From: Spirochaetaceae bacterium | Lineage (GTDB): Bacteria > Spirochaetota > Spirochaetia > DSM-27196 > SLAA01 | DNA: 37,084 nt | Direction: 5' to 3' | Assembly (NCBI GenBank): GCA_007695055.1 | Contig: REEM01000092.1 | Coordinates: 1 to 37,084, forward strand | Shown: positions 9,636-20,029 of the stretch, piece after piece | How positions within the stretch are numbered: position 1 is the stretch's first letter | How the letters are laid out: each line of letters starts with the position of its first letter | The notes under the pieces: model-generated | Seen by the model: the letters and a program-made list of their open reading frames with translations, nothing else | Databases searched by the model: none | What the model was told of the DNA's origin: nothing | Translations under genes and position numbers: made by a program

Positions 9636-10472
9636 ATGAGCACCGATACAGTAGACAGTCCACACAACGGAGCTGCGTCGCCAAACGGCGCAGCTCCAAA
9701 AATTCGCGCGGTGGCGGTTGGTAAAACCTTTCCGAGCTCTCACGGGCCGGTAGAAGCTCTGCACAACTTCTCACTTGATATCTATGAGGGAGAGTTTCTG
9801 TCCTTGGTCGGACCCTCGGGGTGCGGCAAGTCAACCTTTCTCCGAATCCTGGCGGGTCTCGCAGAGGAAAGTTCAGGCCAGATTTCCATACACCGTGAAG
9901 CGAAGCCCAGCCGTCCGCTTAGCAGCATGGTCTTTCAGGAGTACGCAGTCTTTCCGTGGAAAACCGTTGCAGAGAACGTTGCGTTTGGACTCCATATGCG
10001 AGGTGTCTCGCGCAGCGAACGTAGCGCCATTGCAGCTGACTGGATTGACCGCGTAGGACTGCGAAAGTTTGCCCGCCATTACCCGCATCAACTTTCTGGG
10101 GGAATGCGCCAACGCGTGGGCATAGCTCGAGCACTGGCCAACGATCCGGAAATACTCCTTATGGATGAACCACTTGGCGCACTGGATGCCCAGACTCGCA
10201 CGGTACTCCAGGAACAGCTATTGGAGTTGTGGCAGGAAGGCCGCAAAACCGTGTTGTACGTCACTCACAGCATTGAGGAAGCAGTGCTGCTGGGAGATAG
10301 GGTCGTCCTTATGACCGCACACCCGGGCACAAACAAGGCCGAGTTTGATATTCCTCTGGATAGACCACGCAGTCTCAAGACCACTGCAGAGCCTGAGTTT
10401 GCACGGCTGAGCTACGCCATTTGGGAGTCTCTGCGCGATGAGGTGCAGCGTAGCATTGAGGAGGCCGAGTAG
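9636..10472 (+). CDS. NitT/TauT-type ABC transporter ATP-binding protein
   Basis: Walker A 'GPSGCGKST', signature 'LSGGMRQRVGIARAL', Walker B 'ILLMDEPLGALD'. Start at MSTDTVDS. Confidence 0.92.
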   Translation: MSTDTVDSPHNGAASPNGAAPKIRAVAVGKTFPSSHGPVEALHNFSLDIYEGEFLSLVGPSGCGKSTFLRILAGLAEESSGQISIHREAKPSRPLSSMVFQEYAVFPWKTVAENVAFGLHMRGVSRSERSAIAADWIDRVGLRKFARHYPHQLSGGMRQRVGIARALANDPEILLMDEPLGALDAQTRTVLQEQLLELWQEGRKTVLYVTHSIEEAVLLGDRVVLMTAHPGTNKAEFDIPLDRPRSLKTTAEPEFARLSYAIWESLRDEVQRSIEEAE

Positions 10473-11545
10473 TGAGCAGAACACAAAATGAAGATCGACA
10501 CACAGCACACAAGGCACGCCTCTTTCGCTCTCTACTCGTGTTTGCGGGACTCAACCTGGTAGTGACACTCCTTGGCTTGTGGCCCGCGTTGTGGTGGGCC
10601 ATGGCGCTGGGCAACTTTGTACTTCTGGTAATCATGGCCGAGGCCGCCGCACCACTGGTTCCTGGAACTCGCACACACCTCTACGAGCAGACACTGGCGG
10701 TCGGTTTCCCCGTCCTCCTGCTACTTGGTTGGGAGTTGTTGGTAGCCGGTGGAATACTCAGCCCTGACTGGTTCCCGCCACCAACGCGGATAGCGAGGGC
10801 GCTATGGGAGCTTTCAACCGAGCAAAACCCCTTCACCGATACATCGCTCTTTGGTAGGCCCTGGCTGCTGCCCGAACGAGTTGCCGCCGACGGCGCGGCC
10901 GGAGCTGCTGCCCTTGCGGCCGAGAGCCACCTGTTTGCAACACTCATGCGCGTCTTTCTGGGTTTCCTCATTGGGACTATTCCCGGCTTGGTGCTGGGCG
11001 TAGCTATGGGACTGAGCAGAACAATTCGCACCATGATTGACGCCACCCTATCCGCGTTCTACGTGCTACCAAAAATTGCAATCTTCCCTATCATGATGCT
11101 GGTGTTCCCCAACCCCTTTGGTGAGGGCCCCAAGATTGCGGTAGTGGCTATCTCGGCCTTCTTTCTGGTCACAATCAACACCATGGTCGGCGTTCGCGAT
11201 ATTGAGCCGGTGCTCTTAGAAGCGGGCCGCAACTACGGCGCGCGCGGCTTACGCATGTTTCGTCATGTGGTGCTTCCGGCCGCGCTTCCGGTAATATTTG
11301 GAGGGCTACGACTCGCCCTTGGTACCGCGCTTATTGTGATTATTGCCATTGAGTTTGTGCGTTCACAAACTGGGGTTGGTTTTCTCACCTTCTATTACTG
11401 GGAAATTCTGGCGCCAGAGAAGATGTACGCTGGCCTCGTTGTGGTCATGATGCTGGGGGTAGGGCTCACCGCAGGACTCACGGCCCTGGAGAGGCTCGTC
11501 ATGCCGTGGCGACGTGATGTTAAGCAGAAGAAGGGCAAGAGATAG
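10472..11545 (+). CDS. NitT/TauT-type ABC transporter permease
   Basis: Multiple TM segments; BPD permease EAA-type 'EAGRNYGARGLRMFRHVVLPAALPVIFGGLRLALGTALI'. Confidence 0.88.
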   Translation: MSRTQNEDRHTAHKARLFRSLLVFAGLNLVVTLLGLWPALWWAMALGNFVLLVIMAEAAAPLVPGTRTHLYEQTLAVGFPVLLLLGWELLVAGGILSPDWFPPPTRIARALWELSTEQNPFTDTSLFGRPWLLPERVAADGAAGAAALAAESHLFATLMRVFLGFLIGTIPGLVLGVAMGLSRTIRTMIDATLSAFYVLPKIAIFPIMMLVFPNPFGEGPKIAVVAISAFFLVTINTMVGVRDIEPVLLEAGRNYGARGLRMFRHVVLPAALPVIFGGLRLALGTALIVIIAIEFVRSQTGVGFLTFYYWEILAPEKMYAGLVVVMMLGVGLTAGLTALERLVMPWRRDVKQKKGKR

Positions 11546-11596
11546 AACACAACGAGTACAAGTGACGCCTGCAGCTACATAGGCCCATGCACTGTT

Positions 11597-11618
11597 GTTT
11601 TTTGTGATAGCAAAAAAC
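11597..11618. promoter_or_regulatory. Perfect inverted repeat upstream of eutH (GTTTTTTG-TGATAG-CAAAAAAC)
   Basis: 8-bp arms, 6-nt spacer, in the ssu-like permease/eutH intergenic region. Confidence 0.5.
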
Positions 11619-11707
11619 TGTTATAGCATACTCATTTTTGTTGACTCCGTGTCCTATCGGGTGGACGATAGCCTATCTATCCCAACCCGTTTATGAAGGA
11701 GCAGCAC

Positions 11708-12829
11708 GTGGACATCAATGAAATAATTGTGTTTGTGATGATGTGTTTCATGGTTCTGGGAGCCGTGGACCGCATCCTTGGTAACAAATGGGGACTTGGT
11801 GAGTAGTTTGAGAACGGCTTCAACGCCCTCGGCCCACTCGCCTTGGCTATGGTCGGCGTTGTGTCACTCGCTCCGGTACTGGCGTGGATCCTGCAACCGG
11901 TGATTGTTCCGCTCTACACCGCTGTCGGGGCGGATCCGGCTATGTTTGCCACTACCTTGCTGGCAAATGACATGGGCGGTTACCCGCTTGCTATGGCCTT
12001 AGCCATAGACCCGGAGGCCGGTCTCTACGCCGGTATCATTCTGGGAGCCATGATGGGGCCAACCATCGTTTTCTCGATCCCGGTTGCGTTGGGAATAATT
12101 GAGGCCAAAGACCGGAAGTGGCTGGCCATGGGTATGTTGGCCGGTTTCATTACCATTCCTCTTGGTACGGTTGTCGGCGGTCTGGTTGCCGGTTGGAACA
12201 TTGTCTTTCTTATTCAGAACATGATCCCGGTCGCAATTGTTGCAGTGCTCATAGCGGTAGGTCTCTGGCGCATTCCGGAGAAAATGGTTAACGGTTTTCA
12301 GATCTTTGGCAAGGGCGTCATGATCATGATTACCATTGGTCTGGCCGCAGCGGTCTGGGAAGAGCTCACCGGCATCGTCGTCATTCCGGGTATGGCTCCC
12401 GTCTGGGACGGTATTGAGATTGTTGGTGCCATTGGTATTGTACTCTTAGGTGCGTTTCCTATGGTTAAGGTCGTCGTCCGCCTGGCTGAAAAGCCGCTTA
12501 AGAAAGCCGGTCGGCTTCTTGGTATGGGCGATGTAGCCGCAGCAGGTATGGTCGCCACCCTTGCCAACAATATTCCCATGTTTGCCATGATGAAAGACAT
12601 GGACAACCGCGGTAAGGTTCTCAACGCGGCCTTTGCGGTCAGTGCTGCCTTTACTTTTGGCGACCACCTTGGATTCACCGCCGGGGTTGAGCCGCAACTC
12701 ATTTTTCCCATGGTCGTTGGAAAGTTGGTAGGTGGTGCGAGTGCGGTCATGGTGGCTATGCTCATAGCACCCAAGGCCGACGCCATGCAAGTGCTACACG
12801 CCGAGCCGCCCGAAGTTCCGGTCATTTAG
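11708..12829 (+). pseudogene. eutH: Ethanolamine permease EutH interrupted by an in-frame amber codon (TAG, 11804-11806); downstream ORF 11843-12829 intact
   Basis: GTG start after AAGGAG; VDINEIIVFVMMCFMVLGAVDRILGNKWGLGE*FENGFNALGPLALAMVGVVSLAPV..., same frame on both sides; strongly EutH-like downstream ('LANDMGGYPLA', 'GAMMGPTIVFSIPVALGIIE', 'GMVATLANNIPMFAMMKDMDNRGKV'). Confidence 0.85.
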
Positions 12830-12861
12830 AAGGCCCCGCCGTCTGAGCGGAATAGAGCAGG

Positions 12862-12882
12862 CGGTGGGGAGTCCCCCCACCG
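12862..12882 (+). terminator. Putative terminator hairpin after eutH
   Basis: CGGTGGGG...CCCCACCG followed by a pyrimidine-rich tract. Confidence 0.5.
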
Positions 12883-12992
12883 TCTTCTCACACTCTCCCC
12901 CTTCCTTCGAGAATTCCTCTTCGCCGCGTTGCCCTGGTATGCTATCATATCTTAGAATCTGAGCAGTCTTTGCTGACCCCTGGAGGCACACG

Positions 12993-13775
12993 GTGAATGT
13001 GGAGAATAGCCCGCCAGTACTTCACGAACTTGAGAACGGAACCGCAACCTTGACCCTAAATCGTCCCGAGAAACGCAATGCTCTCAGTCTTGAACTCATG
13101 CGTGCCTTTCTTGCGGAACTCAAGGTGATCCGCGACTCCACCGCGACACAGGTCGTAGTCGTTCGCGGGGCGGGCACCGTGTTTTCTTCTGGACATGACT
13201 TGAAGGAGCTGCATTCACACCGCAACAAGGAGTATCTCAAGGCAGTCTTTAGCACCTGCTCCGAGATGATGAGTGCAATAGTGTCGCTGCCCCAACCGGT
13301 GATCGCAGCGGTACACGGTGTAGCTTCGGCTGCGGGTTGCCAGCTAGTAGCCTCGTGCGACCTGGCCATAGCCACTGCGGAGGCTCGCTTTGCGGTGCCT
13401 GGCGTCAATATTGGCCTGTTCTGCTCTACACCCATGGTAGCGCTCAGCCGTGCGGTGTCTCGCAAGCATGCTATGGAGATGCTCCTCACCGGCGAACTGT
13501 ACAGTGCCGTGCATGCTGAACGCATAGGCCTGGTCAACCGTGTCGTCGCGGCATCTGAACTAGATAGAGAGGTTCACGACTTGTGCGCAAAAATTACCGC
13601 AAAGTCCAGGCGCACCATTGCAACCGGAAAGGCTGCATTCTATCGGCAACTGGAGATGGGCTACGACGAGGCCTACGATTGCACCGGCCAGATCATGGTA
13701 GAAAACATGCTCGGCCCGGAAGCCGAGGAAGGAATTGGCGCCTTCCTGGAAAAGCGCCCCCCGGTGTGGCCCTGA
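12993..13775 (+). CDS. Enoyl-CoA hydratase/isomerase family protein
   Basis: Crotonase fold: 'TLTLNRPEKRNALSLELM', 'VFSSGHDLKEL', 'VIAAVHGVASAAGCQLVASCDLAIA', 'RFAVPGVNIGLF'. Confidence 0.88.
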   Translation: MNVENSPPVLHELENGTATLTLNRPEKRNALSLELMRAFLAELKVIRDSTATQVVVVRGAGTVFSSGHDLKELHSHRNKEYLKAVFSTCSEMMSAIVSLPQPVIAAVHGVASAAGCQLVASCDLAIATAEARFAVPGVNIGLFCSTPMVALSRAVSRKHAMEMLLTGELYSAVHAERIGLVNRVVAASELDREVHDLCAKITAKSRRTIATGKAAFYRQLEMGYDEAYDCTGQIMVENMLGPEAEEGIGAFLEKRPPVWP

Positions 13776-13776
13776 C

Positions 13777-13798
13777 AGACCAAGTTATCCCTTGGTCT
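13777..13798. terminator. Bidirectional terminator-like hairpin between convergent genes
   Basis: AGACCAAG-TTATCC-CTTGGTCT, perfect 8-bp arms, overlapping the stop of the RbsC-like gene. Confidence 0.6.
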
Positions 13799-14834
13799 TC
13801 GATAGCCCAAATGTAAATGCCAACGCCGCAACCAGCACTACGCCCTTCACGAAGTCCTGCACGTAATATGGCATGTTCATCATGGAAAGGCCGTTCAGTA
13901 GCATACTAATGAAGATAGCCCCGACAATGGTGCCAAAGGGATTCGGACGTCGAACACCCAGTACCGCAAAGCCGATCAAGGCAGACCCAATTGCATCCAA
14001 TAGCAGTGTGCCGCCGGAGCTAACATCTCCCCGTCCCACCCGCGCAGCCAAGACAATTCCGCCTAATGCGGCTATGGTGCCGGATAGTATGTAAGCCATC
14101 ATGCGATAAGTGTTAACCTTCGCCCCGACAAGGCGAGCGGCCTGCGAGTTGCTTCCAATCGCGTAAAAAACTCGTCCCCAACGGGTCAAGGAGAGAATTA
14201 CAAACACCAGGATCGCCACAATGAGCATAATGGCAACCGCAGTCGGTACAATCCCAAAAAGACGCCCCTGACCCAGAAACAAGAAGTAGTCCCTAAAACG
14301 GCCGGGGGCTACTACGCCACCAGCCAGCACCGCACCACGTCCTATCGAGCGACCACCGGAAGGAATGAGTTGAACACCTTGAACCAGGAACATCATTCCC
14401 AAGGTCGCAAGGAGATCTGGAATTTTAACGCGTACAATCAGAAAGCCGTTGATAGCGCCTATACCGGCCCCCAACATGAGGCATACAAGAATCGCCACAG
14501 TACCACTCGCGTCCAGAACAACCATGACGTAGGCCGAGATCATGACCGACAACGCGGCAACGGATCCAATGCTGAGATCAAGTCCGTCAATGACCAAAGG
14601 AAAAGTAACTCCCAGAGCTAGGATTCCATAGACTGTAGCTCCAAGCAAGATCGAAAAGAGATTGGCTGGACGCCAGAAGACTGGGTTCCACCATCCAAAA
14701 AACAAGAACAGGGTCGCCATAACAATGAGAAAGCCATAGCGAATTGCAAAGCGCTTAAAGCGCTCAGAATTTGGCCGCCTCCGAGCCTGATCTACACTAC
14801 CGGTCGGTACTTCCGGAACCGTACTCGAACTCAT
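13785..14834 (-). CDS. RbsC-type sugar ABC transporter permease
   Basis: 'GVTFPLVIDGLDLSIGSVAALS', 'AIGSNSQAARLVGAKVNTYRMMAYILSGTIAALGGIVLAAR'. Confidence 0.9.
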   Translation of the reverse strand: MSSSTVPEVPTGSVDQARRRPNSERFKRFAIRYGFLIVMATLFLFFGWWNPVFWRPANLFSILLGATVYGILALGVTFPLVIDGLDLSIGSVAALSVMISAYVMVVLDASGTVAILVCLMLGAGIGAINGFLIVRVKIPDLLATLGMMFLVQGVQLIPSGGRSIGRGAVLAGGVVAPGRFRDYFLFLGQGRLFGIVPTAVAIMLIVAILVFVILSLTRWGRVFYAIGSNSQAARLVGAKVNTYRMMAYILSGTIAALGGIVLAARVGRGDVSSGGTLLLDAIGSALIGFAVLGVRRPNPFGTIVGAIFISMLLNGLSMMNMPYYVQDFVKGVVLVAALAFTFGLSKTKG

Positions 14835-16393
14835 ACTGCCGACTCCTCTCTTTCTTGTATTTCTTTCTCCTGCGCAACAAGCTGCAACAGTTTATCCCGA
14901 TCAATGTCTTCATACTCCTGCTCGCCTATGATCGCACCGTTGTTCATCACGACGATCCGGTCGGCGACCTCAATCAGTTCATCAAGATCGGTGGCAATGA
15001 TGATTGCAGATTTATCGCCAATGCTTGTTCGCAGGTACTCGCCAATATCATGGCGGGAACGGATATCAACTCCCTGAAAGGGTTCATCAAGAATTACAAG
15101 GTTATACTTCTCAAGAAGCCAACGAGCCACCACAACTTTCTGTTGATTCCCGCCGGAAAGACTGTCCATCTCGGCCTCTGGCCCCTCGCACTTAATGCCC
15201 ATGGCGCCAATCATTTCCCGACATCGCTTGATCTCGGAGTTCACATCCATTATTCCAAGGCGATCAAAGACTCGGAGGAAAGGCAAGGTCATGTTCTGAC
15301 GTATGTTGAACAGCGGGACTACCGCGTTCTCAGCGCGATCCTCCGGCACATAAAAAATTCCGGCCCGAATAGCCTCGCTCATGTTTCGAGGGTGGATCAC
15401 CTTGCCTGCCATTCGGATTTCTCCCGACATCGCCTGAGTAATACCAAAGAGCACCTGTGCCAGTTCGGTCTTCCCTGCCCCTATCAGACCGGTGAGTCCA
15501 AGTATCTCGCCCTTTCGCACCTTAAGATTCACAGGCGGGGCGCCCTCAGCAACCACGACATCCCGCAGCTCCACCTGAGTATTCGTGTCGTCTATACCTC
15601 TTTCTCGATCCGCCAAAAAGCTGTGCTTTGGGATTTCTCCAACCATGGCGGTAACCATGTCCTTGACCTGGAATGGCCGTTGGAGAGTCTTTGCCAGCTT
15701 GCCATCTCGGATAACTATAACTCTATCAGCGATTCGTCCGATCTCATGCAGTCGGTGAGAGACGTACAGGATAGAGACACCAAGTTGCTTGAGGCGATCA
15801 AGCATTGCAAAGAGCCGCTCGGATTCTTTATCGGACAAGGAGGAGGTTGGCTCGTCCAAGATAAGCAGGCGTGGCTTAATTGCCAGCGCGCGTGCTATTG
15901 CTATCATCTGACGTTCGGACTGCGGGAGTTGATCCACAGGGGTATCCAGATCAATCTCTAAGCCCATGGTTGCTGCCACCTCCCTGGCTTCAATCCTCAG
16001 CGCCTCTTTTTTGTAGAACAAAGGCAGTCCAGGATTAAGCAACTTTGCCAGGGTCAGGTTCTCGTAAACGGTCATTGAAGGTACCACACCCTCGTTAATG
16101 ATCTGATGTACGGTGGCAATTCCGTTGTCGTAGGCCGCCTTTGGGGTATGGAACTGAACCTCCTTTCCTTCTACCAGAATCTGTCCTTCATACTCGGCGT
16201 GATAGCCGCAAATGATCTTGATCAGGGTCGATTTACCGGCGCCATTTGCGCCGACCATCGCAAGCAACTCGCCGGGCTTGAACTCTACCGAGACACCGTC
16301 AAGAGCCCGTGTTACCCCAAAACTCTTCCCTATATCACGTACTTCAAAGAGAATCTTTGCGTCCGACACATCTTGCTCCTTCACTGCCGTCAT
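14831..16393 (-). CDS. RbsA-type sugar ABC transporter ATP-binding protein (two NBDs)
   Basis: Two ATPase domains: '[18 protein letters not shown]', '[32 protein letters not shown]', '[10 protein letters not shown]', '[15 protein letters not shown]'. Confidence 0.92.
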   Translation of the reverse strand: MTAVKEQDVSDAKILFEVRDIGKSFGVTRALDGVSVEFKPGELLAMVGANGAGKSTLIKIICGYHAEYEGQILVEGKEVQFHTPKAAYDNGIATVHQIINEGVVPSMTVYENLTLAKLLNPGLPLFYKKEALRIEAREVAATMGLEIDLDTPVDQLPQSERQMIAIARALAIKPRLLILDEPTSSLSDKESERLFAMLDRLKQLGVSILYVSHRLHEIGRIADRVIVIRDGKLAKTLQRPFQVKDMVTAMVGEIPKHSFLADRERGIDDTNTQVELRDVVVAEGAPPVNLKVRKGEILGLTGLIGAGKTELAQVLFGITQAMSGEIRMAGKVIHPRNMSEAIRAGIFYVPEDRAENAVVPLFNIRQNMTLPFLRVFDRLGIMDVNSEIKRCREMIGAMGIKCEGPEAEMDSLSGGNQQKVVVARWLLEKYNLVILDEPFQGVDIRSRHDIGEYLRTSIGDKSAIIIATDLDELIEVADRIVVMNNGAIIGEQEYEDIDRDKLLQLVAQEKEIQEREESAV

Positions 16394-17442
16394 TCACCAA
16401 AGATCTTGTGAAGATTCTCTTGATAAGGCGCTCGAATAAGCCCTCTGTCGGTGATGATTCCAGCCACCAGCTCGTGTGGAGTCACGTCAAAGGCGGGGTT
16501 CCGAACCTTAATGCCCTCGGGAGCGGTCCTTCGCTGTCCGAAATGCGTTACCTCATCCTCACCTCGCTCCTCAATAAAGATCTCCTTTCCGGTTGGAGTA
16601 GAGAGGTCTACAGTAGACGCCGGGCAAGCAACATACACCGGAATCTTGAAGTACGCGGCCAGAACCGCCACACCCAGTGTTCCAATTTTGTTAGCGACAT
16701 CGCCGTTAGCGGCAACGCGATCGGTACCAACAATGACCATATCTATCAAGCCTTGTTGCATCACAAAGGCTGCCATGTTGTCCGTGATCGTGGTCACATC
16801 GACCCCGGCGTGCAAGAGTTCCCAGGCGGTAAGCCGTGAACCCTGCAGCAAAGGACGGCTTTCATCTGAGTACACGCGGAAGGAAACGCCACGTTCTTGA
16901 GCAAGGTACATTGGCGCGGTTGCAGTCCCGTACTCGGATGTTGCCAGTCGGCCCGCATTACAGTGAGTCAGAAGACCCATGCCATCCTTAATCAGCTCAA
17001 CCCCGTGTTCACCGATCTTCCTGCACAGCTCGATGTCCTCTGCGTGGATCTCCTCCGCAGTCTTGGTCAGGCACTCGAGGAGCTCGGCGCCGCTCTGGCC
17101 ACCTGAGGTCTCAACACTTTTCACCGTACGTTTGAGTGCCCAACTCAAGTTCACCGCAGTCGGCCGGGAGCTGTCCAGATACGCGGCTTTCTCCTGCAGT
17201 TCCGCGAGAAAAGCCTCGCGATTCAGGTGGCTTTTGTCTTGCATCGCCACCACAAGTCCGTAGGCTCCTGCAACGCCAATCGCCGGAGCTCCGCGAACCT
17301 TCAACTGCTTAATTGAGTCCCAGACCTGCTCAACGCTCATCTGCTCCTCCACCTTCACTGCAATTGGCAGCAGAGTTTGGTCAAGCAGGTAGAGTTTTCC
17401 ATCCTTCCATGTGATGCTTTTCACTTGCTTATGATCTAGCAT
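16390..17442 (-). CDS. mtnA: S-methyl-5-thioribose-1-phosphate isomerase (MtnA)
   Basis: '[19 protein letters not shown]', '[22 protein letters not shown]', '[17 protein letters not shown]', '[19 protein letters not shown]'. Confidence 0.9.
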   Translation of the reverse strand: MLDHKQVKSITWKDGKLYLLDQTLLPIAVKVEEQMSVEQVWDSIKQLKVRGAPAIGVAGAYGLVVAMQDKSHLNREAFLAELQEKAAYLDSSRPTAVNLSWALKRTVKSVETSGGQSGAELLECLTKTAEEIHAEDIELCRKIGEHGVELIKDGMGLLTHCNAGRLATSEYGTATAPMYLAQERGVSFRVYSDESRPLLQGSRLTAWELLHAGVDVTTITDNMAAFVMQQGLIDMVIVGTDRVAANGDVANKIGTLGVAVLAAYFKIPVYVACPASTVDLSTPTGKEIFIEERGEDEVTHFGQRRTAPEGIKVRNPAFDVTPHELVAGIITDRGLIRAPYQENLHKIFGE

Positions 17443-17624
17443 TGTAGTTCTCCCTCTATTTGGACGGGGACAAGCTTCTTCGTTTGCGCATAGCGTTGGT
17501 TAAGCTGCCGTCAATGCTACCGTGCCCCGAGCGGTCGCGGTGCACGTCTCTTGGAATCCGGGCGTCTCCCCCAAACGGGGGCAACACCCGGACGGTTACG
17601 TAGAATGTGTCTCAATAGCGACGC

Positions 17625-18701
17625 TTAGCGAGGCATCCAGGGCGAACGAGCAGCGTTTGAGGTTGCAAACTCCGGAAATGCATCCATGAGTTCTTCCATG
17701 TTCTGAACACCGGCCTCGACCAGCATCTCGGAAGTGAAGATCATTGGTTCAACCAGAATGTCTTGCGGAACGTTCTCGCCGACCATTAACTGAGCAAGAG
17801 CTCGTACTGAGGCGGCCCCCATCTCGGACGGGTTAACTGCCGAGGTCATTACCCACGGACTATTGGGCTGCGTCATGATTTCTATGTCCTGCGTCGAGAT
17901 ATCAATGCTGTAAACCTTCACGTTGTCACGCCCAATCTCTTCAAGAGCAAGTACAATACCCTTAGCAAACTCATCATAGGGAGCAAGGTAGGCCCGAATA
18001 TTGGGGTTGGCTCGCAGCACCGCGGTTGCCTGCGCCGCGTTTTGCGTAGAGATTGGTGAATCAAGGGTACCGGTCTGCGCTACAATTCGCACCCCAGACT
18101 CCCGCGCAACAACTTCCTGAATTGGGCCATCGCGCTTATCAAGCGGAAGAATTCCAGCAACACGGACATAGGCCATATCTACCTGTCCGTTGAAGTCGCT
18201 CACAATGGCTTCAATTGCATTGCGCCCATGTTGGGGGTCGTTCTGCGCGATCTGTGGAATGCGAGGGTTCTCAAGGTCTACGTCAAAGGCAACAACCGGA
18301 ATACCTGCGTCAAGTGCCTCTTGCGCAGGCCCGACCATAGTCTCGGTGAGGCCATGCTGAATAACAATACCGTCGACACCCAGGTTGATAGCCTGGCTCA
18401 CAGCGTTCGCCTGCGACTGCGCATCGGTATGCCGCCCAAGCACGGTAACGCGCATCCCGAGCAGTGCGGCCTGCTGCTCAACACCGGCGCGGTACATCTG
18501 CATGAACTCCCCTTCCTGCAAATAGCTCAGGTGAGCAATATGCAGTTGCCGGCCTGTGCTACCATCGAAAGGTGCCGGTGCACCAGGGATATCGGTCACT
18601 GGCCCTCTGCGGGCTTCAGCGCCGCCCCCAGCAAACAGGGTACCCGCCCCAACGAACATCAAAAGAATAAGAAAGAATCCTACTGAACGTCGCATCGCCA
18701 C
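17625..18701 (-). CDS. RbsB-type periplasmic sugar-binding protein
   Basis: Signal peptide; 'AVSQAINLGVDGIVIQHGLTETM', 'AGIPVVAFDVDLE'; clustered with RbsA/RbsC-like genes. Confidence 0.88.
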   Translation of the reverse strand: MAMRRSVGFFLILLMFVGAGTLFAGGGAEARRGPVTDIPGAPAPFDGSTGRQLHIAHLSYLQEGEFMQMYRAGVEQQAALLGMRVTVLGRHTDAQSQANAVSQAINLGVDGIVIQHGLTETMVGPAQEALDAGIPVVAFDVDLENPRIPQIAQNDPQHGRNAIEAIVSDFNGQVDMAYVRVAGILPLDKRDGPIQEVVARESGVRIVAQTGTLDSPISTQNAAQATAVLRANPNIRAYLAPYDEFAKGIVLALEEIGRDNVKVYSIDISTQDIEIMTQPNSPWVMTSAVNPSEMGAASVRALAQLMVGENVPQDILVEPMIFTSEMLVEAGVQNMEELMDAFPEFATSNAARSPWMPR

Positions 18702-18862
18702 CTCCCTTGTCGAATCACGATCTCAGCCGTGATTCTCGCTTGTGGTTTATAAACCGGCTCTTGTTGTTTTGTGCCGGTTCACTTAGAAAAATTGTAGACC
18801 TGCATCAGCTTCCTGTCAAACTTTATCTTCAATTCTATGTGTTAATGCCTGTTTGTGTGGTT

Positions 18863-20029
18863 TTACCCAGTGGCGGCGAGCTCCTGCTCAACTGCTTCCC
18901 GAGCTGTGATTAAGGCCTCGCTAGCGGTGCATTCACCTCGAAACGCTCTGCTTAACTCGGCGTACAAGGGGGTTATCAAGCTGCCGAGCTTGGGCAAATG
19001 TGGCAGACGCCGTGCTCTTTCCAGCAACTGCTCCTGAGCGGTAAACCACGGACAGCGTTTGCGCAGGGCGGCATCGCGGTAGGTAGATTTCCGAACGGGA
19101 CTGCCAGCATACACCCCTATGTGGCAGTCGACCTCTCGAGAACCGAGATACGCCAGCAGTTCCACAGCATCGTGTTTGTTGGAGGAAGCCGAAAGAACCC
19201 CAAATGACCAGGTAACGTTCCAGGGATACTGCGGGGTTTCGTAAACAAAGTACTCATTGTTCGCGTGCTCTTCGCTAACAATCACCCCGGCTTGCCCTCC
19301 CCAGCTCAGCCCAAATGCGGCCTCACCATTGCGCAAGGCAGCGGCAACTTGCTCGTTTCCATAAGGTGCATGCTTCTTAGAAAGAAAAGCTGTGAGTCGC
19401 AGGTAGTACTCCAGCGCCTCGTGACCTGCGTCCTCGGCAAAGAGCGGTTCGCCGCTCGGCCCAAAACACTCACCACCAAATGAGTACAGGTACGGCAGCC
19501 AATCAAGGAATATCTCACTCGGGGCCACCTTCATGACGACAGGTGCGAGATGTGGGAGCTCAGTTTTGCTCAACCGCTGGGCAAGATCCACATACCGCCG
19601 AGGATCTTGAAGTTCAGCTCTACTCAACAGCTCAGAAGTGGCGCTGTCCGCGTAGACGATATGCCCATCGGTGAAGGACGGCACCAACCAGCTGCTGCCC
19701 TTATACCGCATCTCGGAAGCAATAGCCGGGTGTATATCCTTGGCGTCGAATTCTTCTGTATTGAGCGCCCCATAGTCGTCAAGGGGCTCCAGGTATCCAG
19801 CATTCACAAACTGCGCCAACCATAGGTGCCCGGCAATCATCACAATATCGTAGGCGGGCTTGCGTTCGGCGGCAACCGCAAACAAACGGTCACCGTACTG
19901 TTCCCACGGCAGAACTTCAAACTCCACTGAGATCCCGGACCGCTGCTGAAACGACTCAATAATACCAAGCTGCGGATCGACATAGCCATACACGGCCGGA
20001 TCTCCAACCGCTAGAACCTTAACCGGCAT
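18863..20029 (-). CDS. Family-1 extracellular-solute-binding-like protein without a visible signal peptide
   Basis: 'GIIESFQQRSGISVEFEVLPWEQYGDRLFAVAAERKPAYDIVMIAGHLWLAQFVNAGYLEPLDDY'. Start MPVKVLAVGD directly after AAGGAGATTCAAG, overlapping the DeoR 3' end. Confidence 0.75.
   Translation of the reverse strand: MPVKVLAVGDPAVYGYVDPQLGIIESFQQRSGISVEFEVLPWEQYGDRLFAVAAERKPAYDIVMIAGHLWLAQFVNAGYLEPLDDYGALNTEEFDAKDIHPAIASEMRYKGSSWLVPSFTDGHIVYADSATSELLSRAELQDPRRYVDLAQRLSKTELPHLAPVVMKVAPSEIFLDWLPYLYSFGGECFGPSGEPLFAEDAGHEALEYYLRLTAFLSKKHAPYGNEQVAAALRNGEAAFGLSWGGQAGVIVSEEHANNEYFVYETPQYPWNVTWSFGVLSASSNKHDAVELLAYLGSREVDCHIGVYAGSPVRKSTYRDAALRKRCPWFTAQEQLLERARRLPHLPKLGSLITPLYAELSRAFRGECTASEALITAREAVEQELAATG

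Noticed and set aside
11606-11614. Shared 9-mer GATAGCAAA between eutH upstream and the BMC-operon operator (34857-34865, opposite strand)
   Set aside because: A shared 9-mer between two intergenic regions of this length is not improbable by chance; not enough to claim a common operator.
11804-11806. Pyrrolysine (UAG) as explanation of the eutH amber codon
   Set aside because: EutH is not a methylamine methyltransferase and no Pyl machinery is in the window; a simple CAG to TAG change is more economical.
14771-15961. 396-aa + strand ORF antisense to the RbsA-like gene
   Set aside because: Entirely overlaps a clear two-domain ABC ATPase on the minus strand; no recognisable motifs; typical shadow ORF.
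17540-17585. GC-rich hairpin between the RbsB-like gene and mtnA (GGGCGTCTCCCCCAAACGGGGGCAACACCC)
   Set aside because: Probably an ordinary intercistronic stem-loop that attenuates or stabilises the abundant binding-protein transcript.
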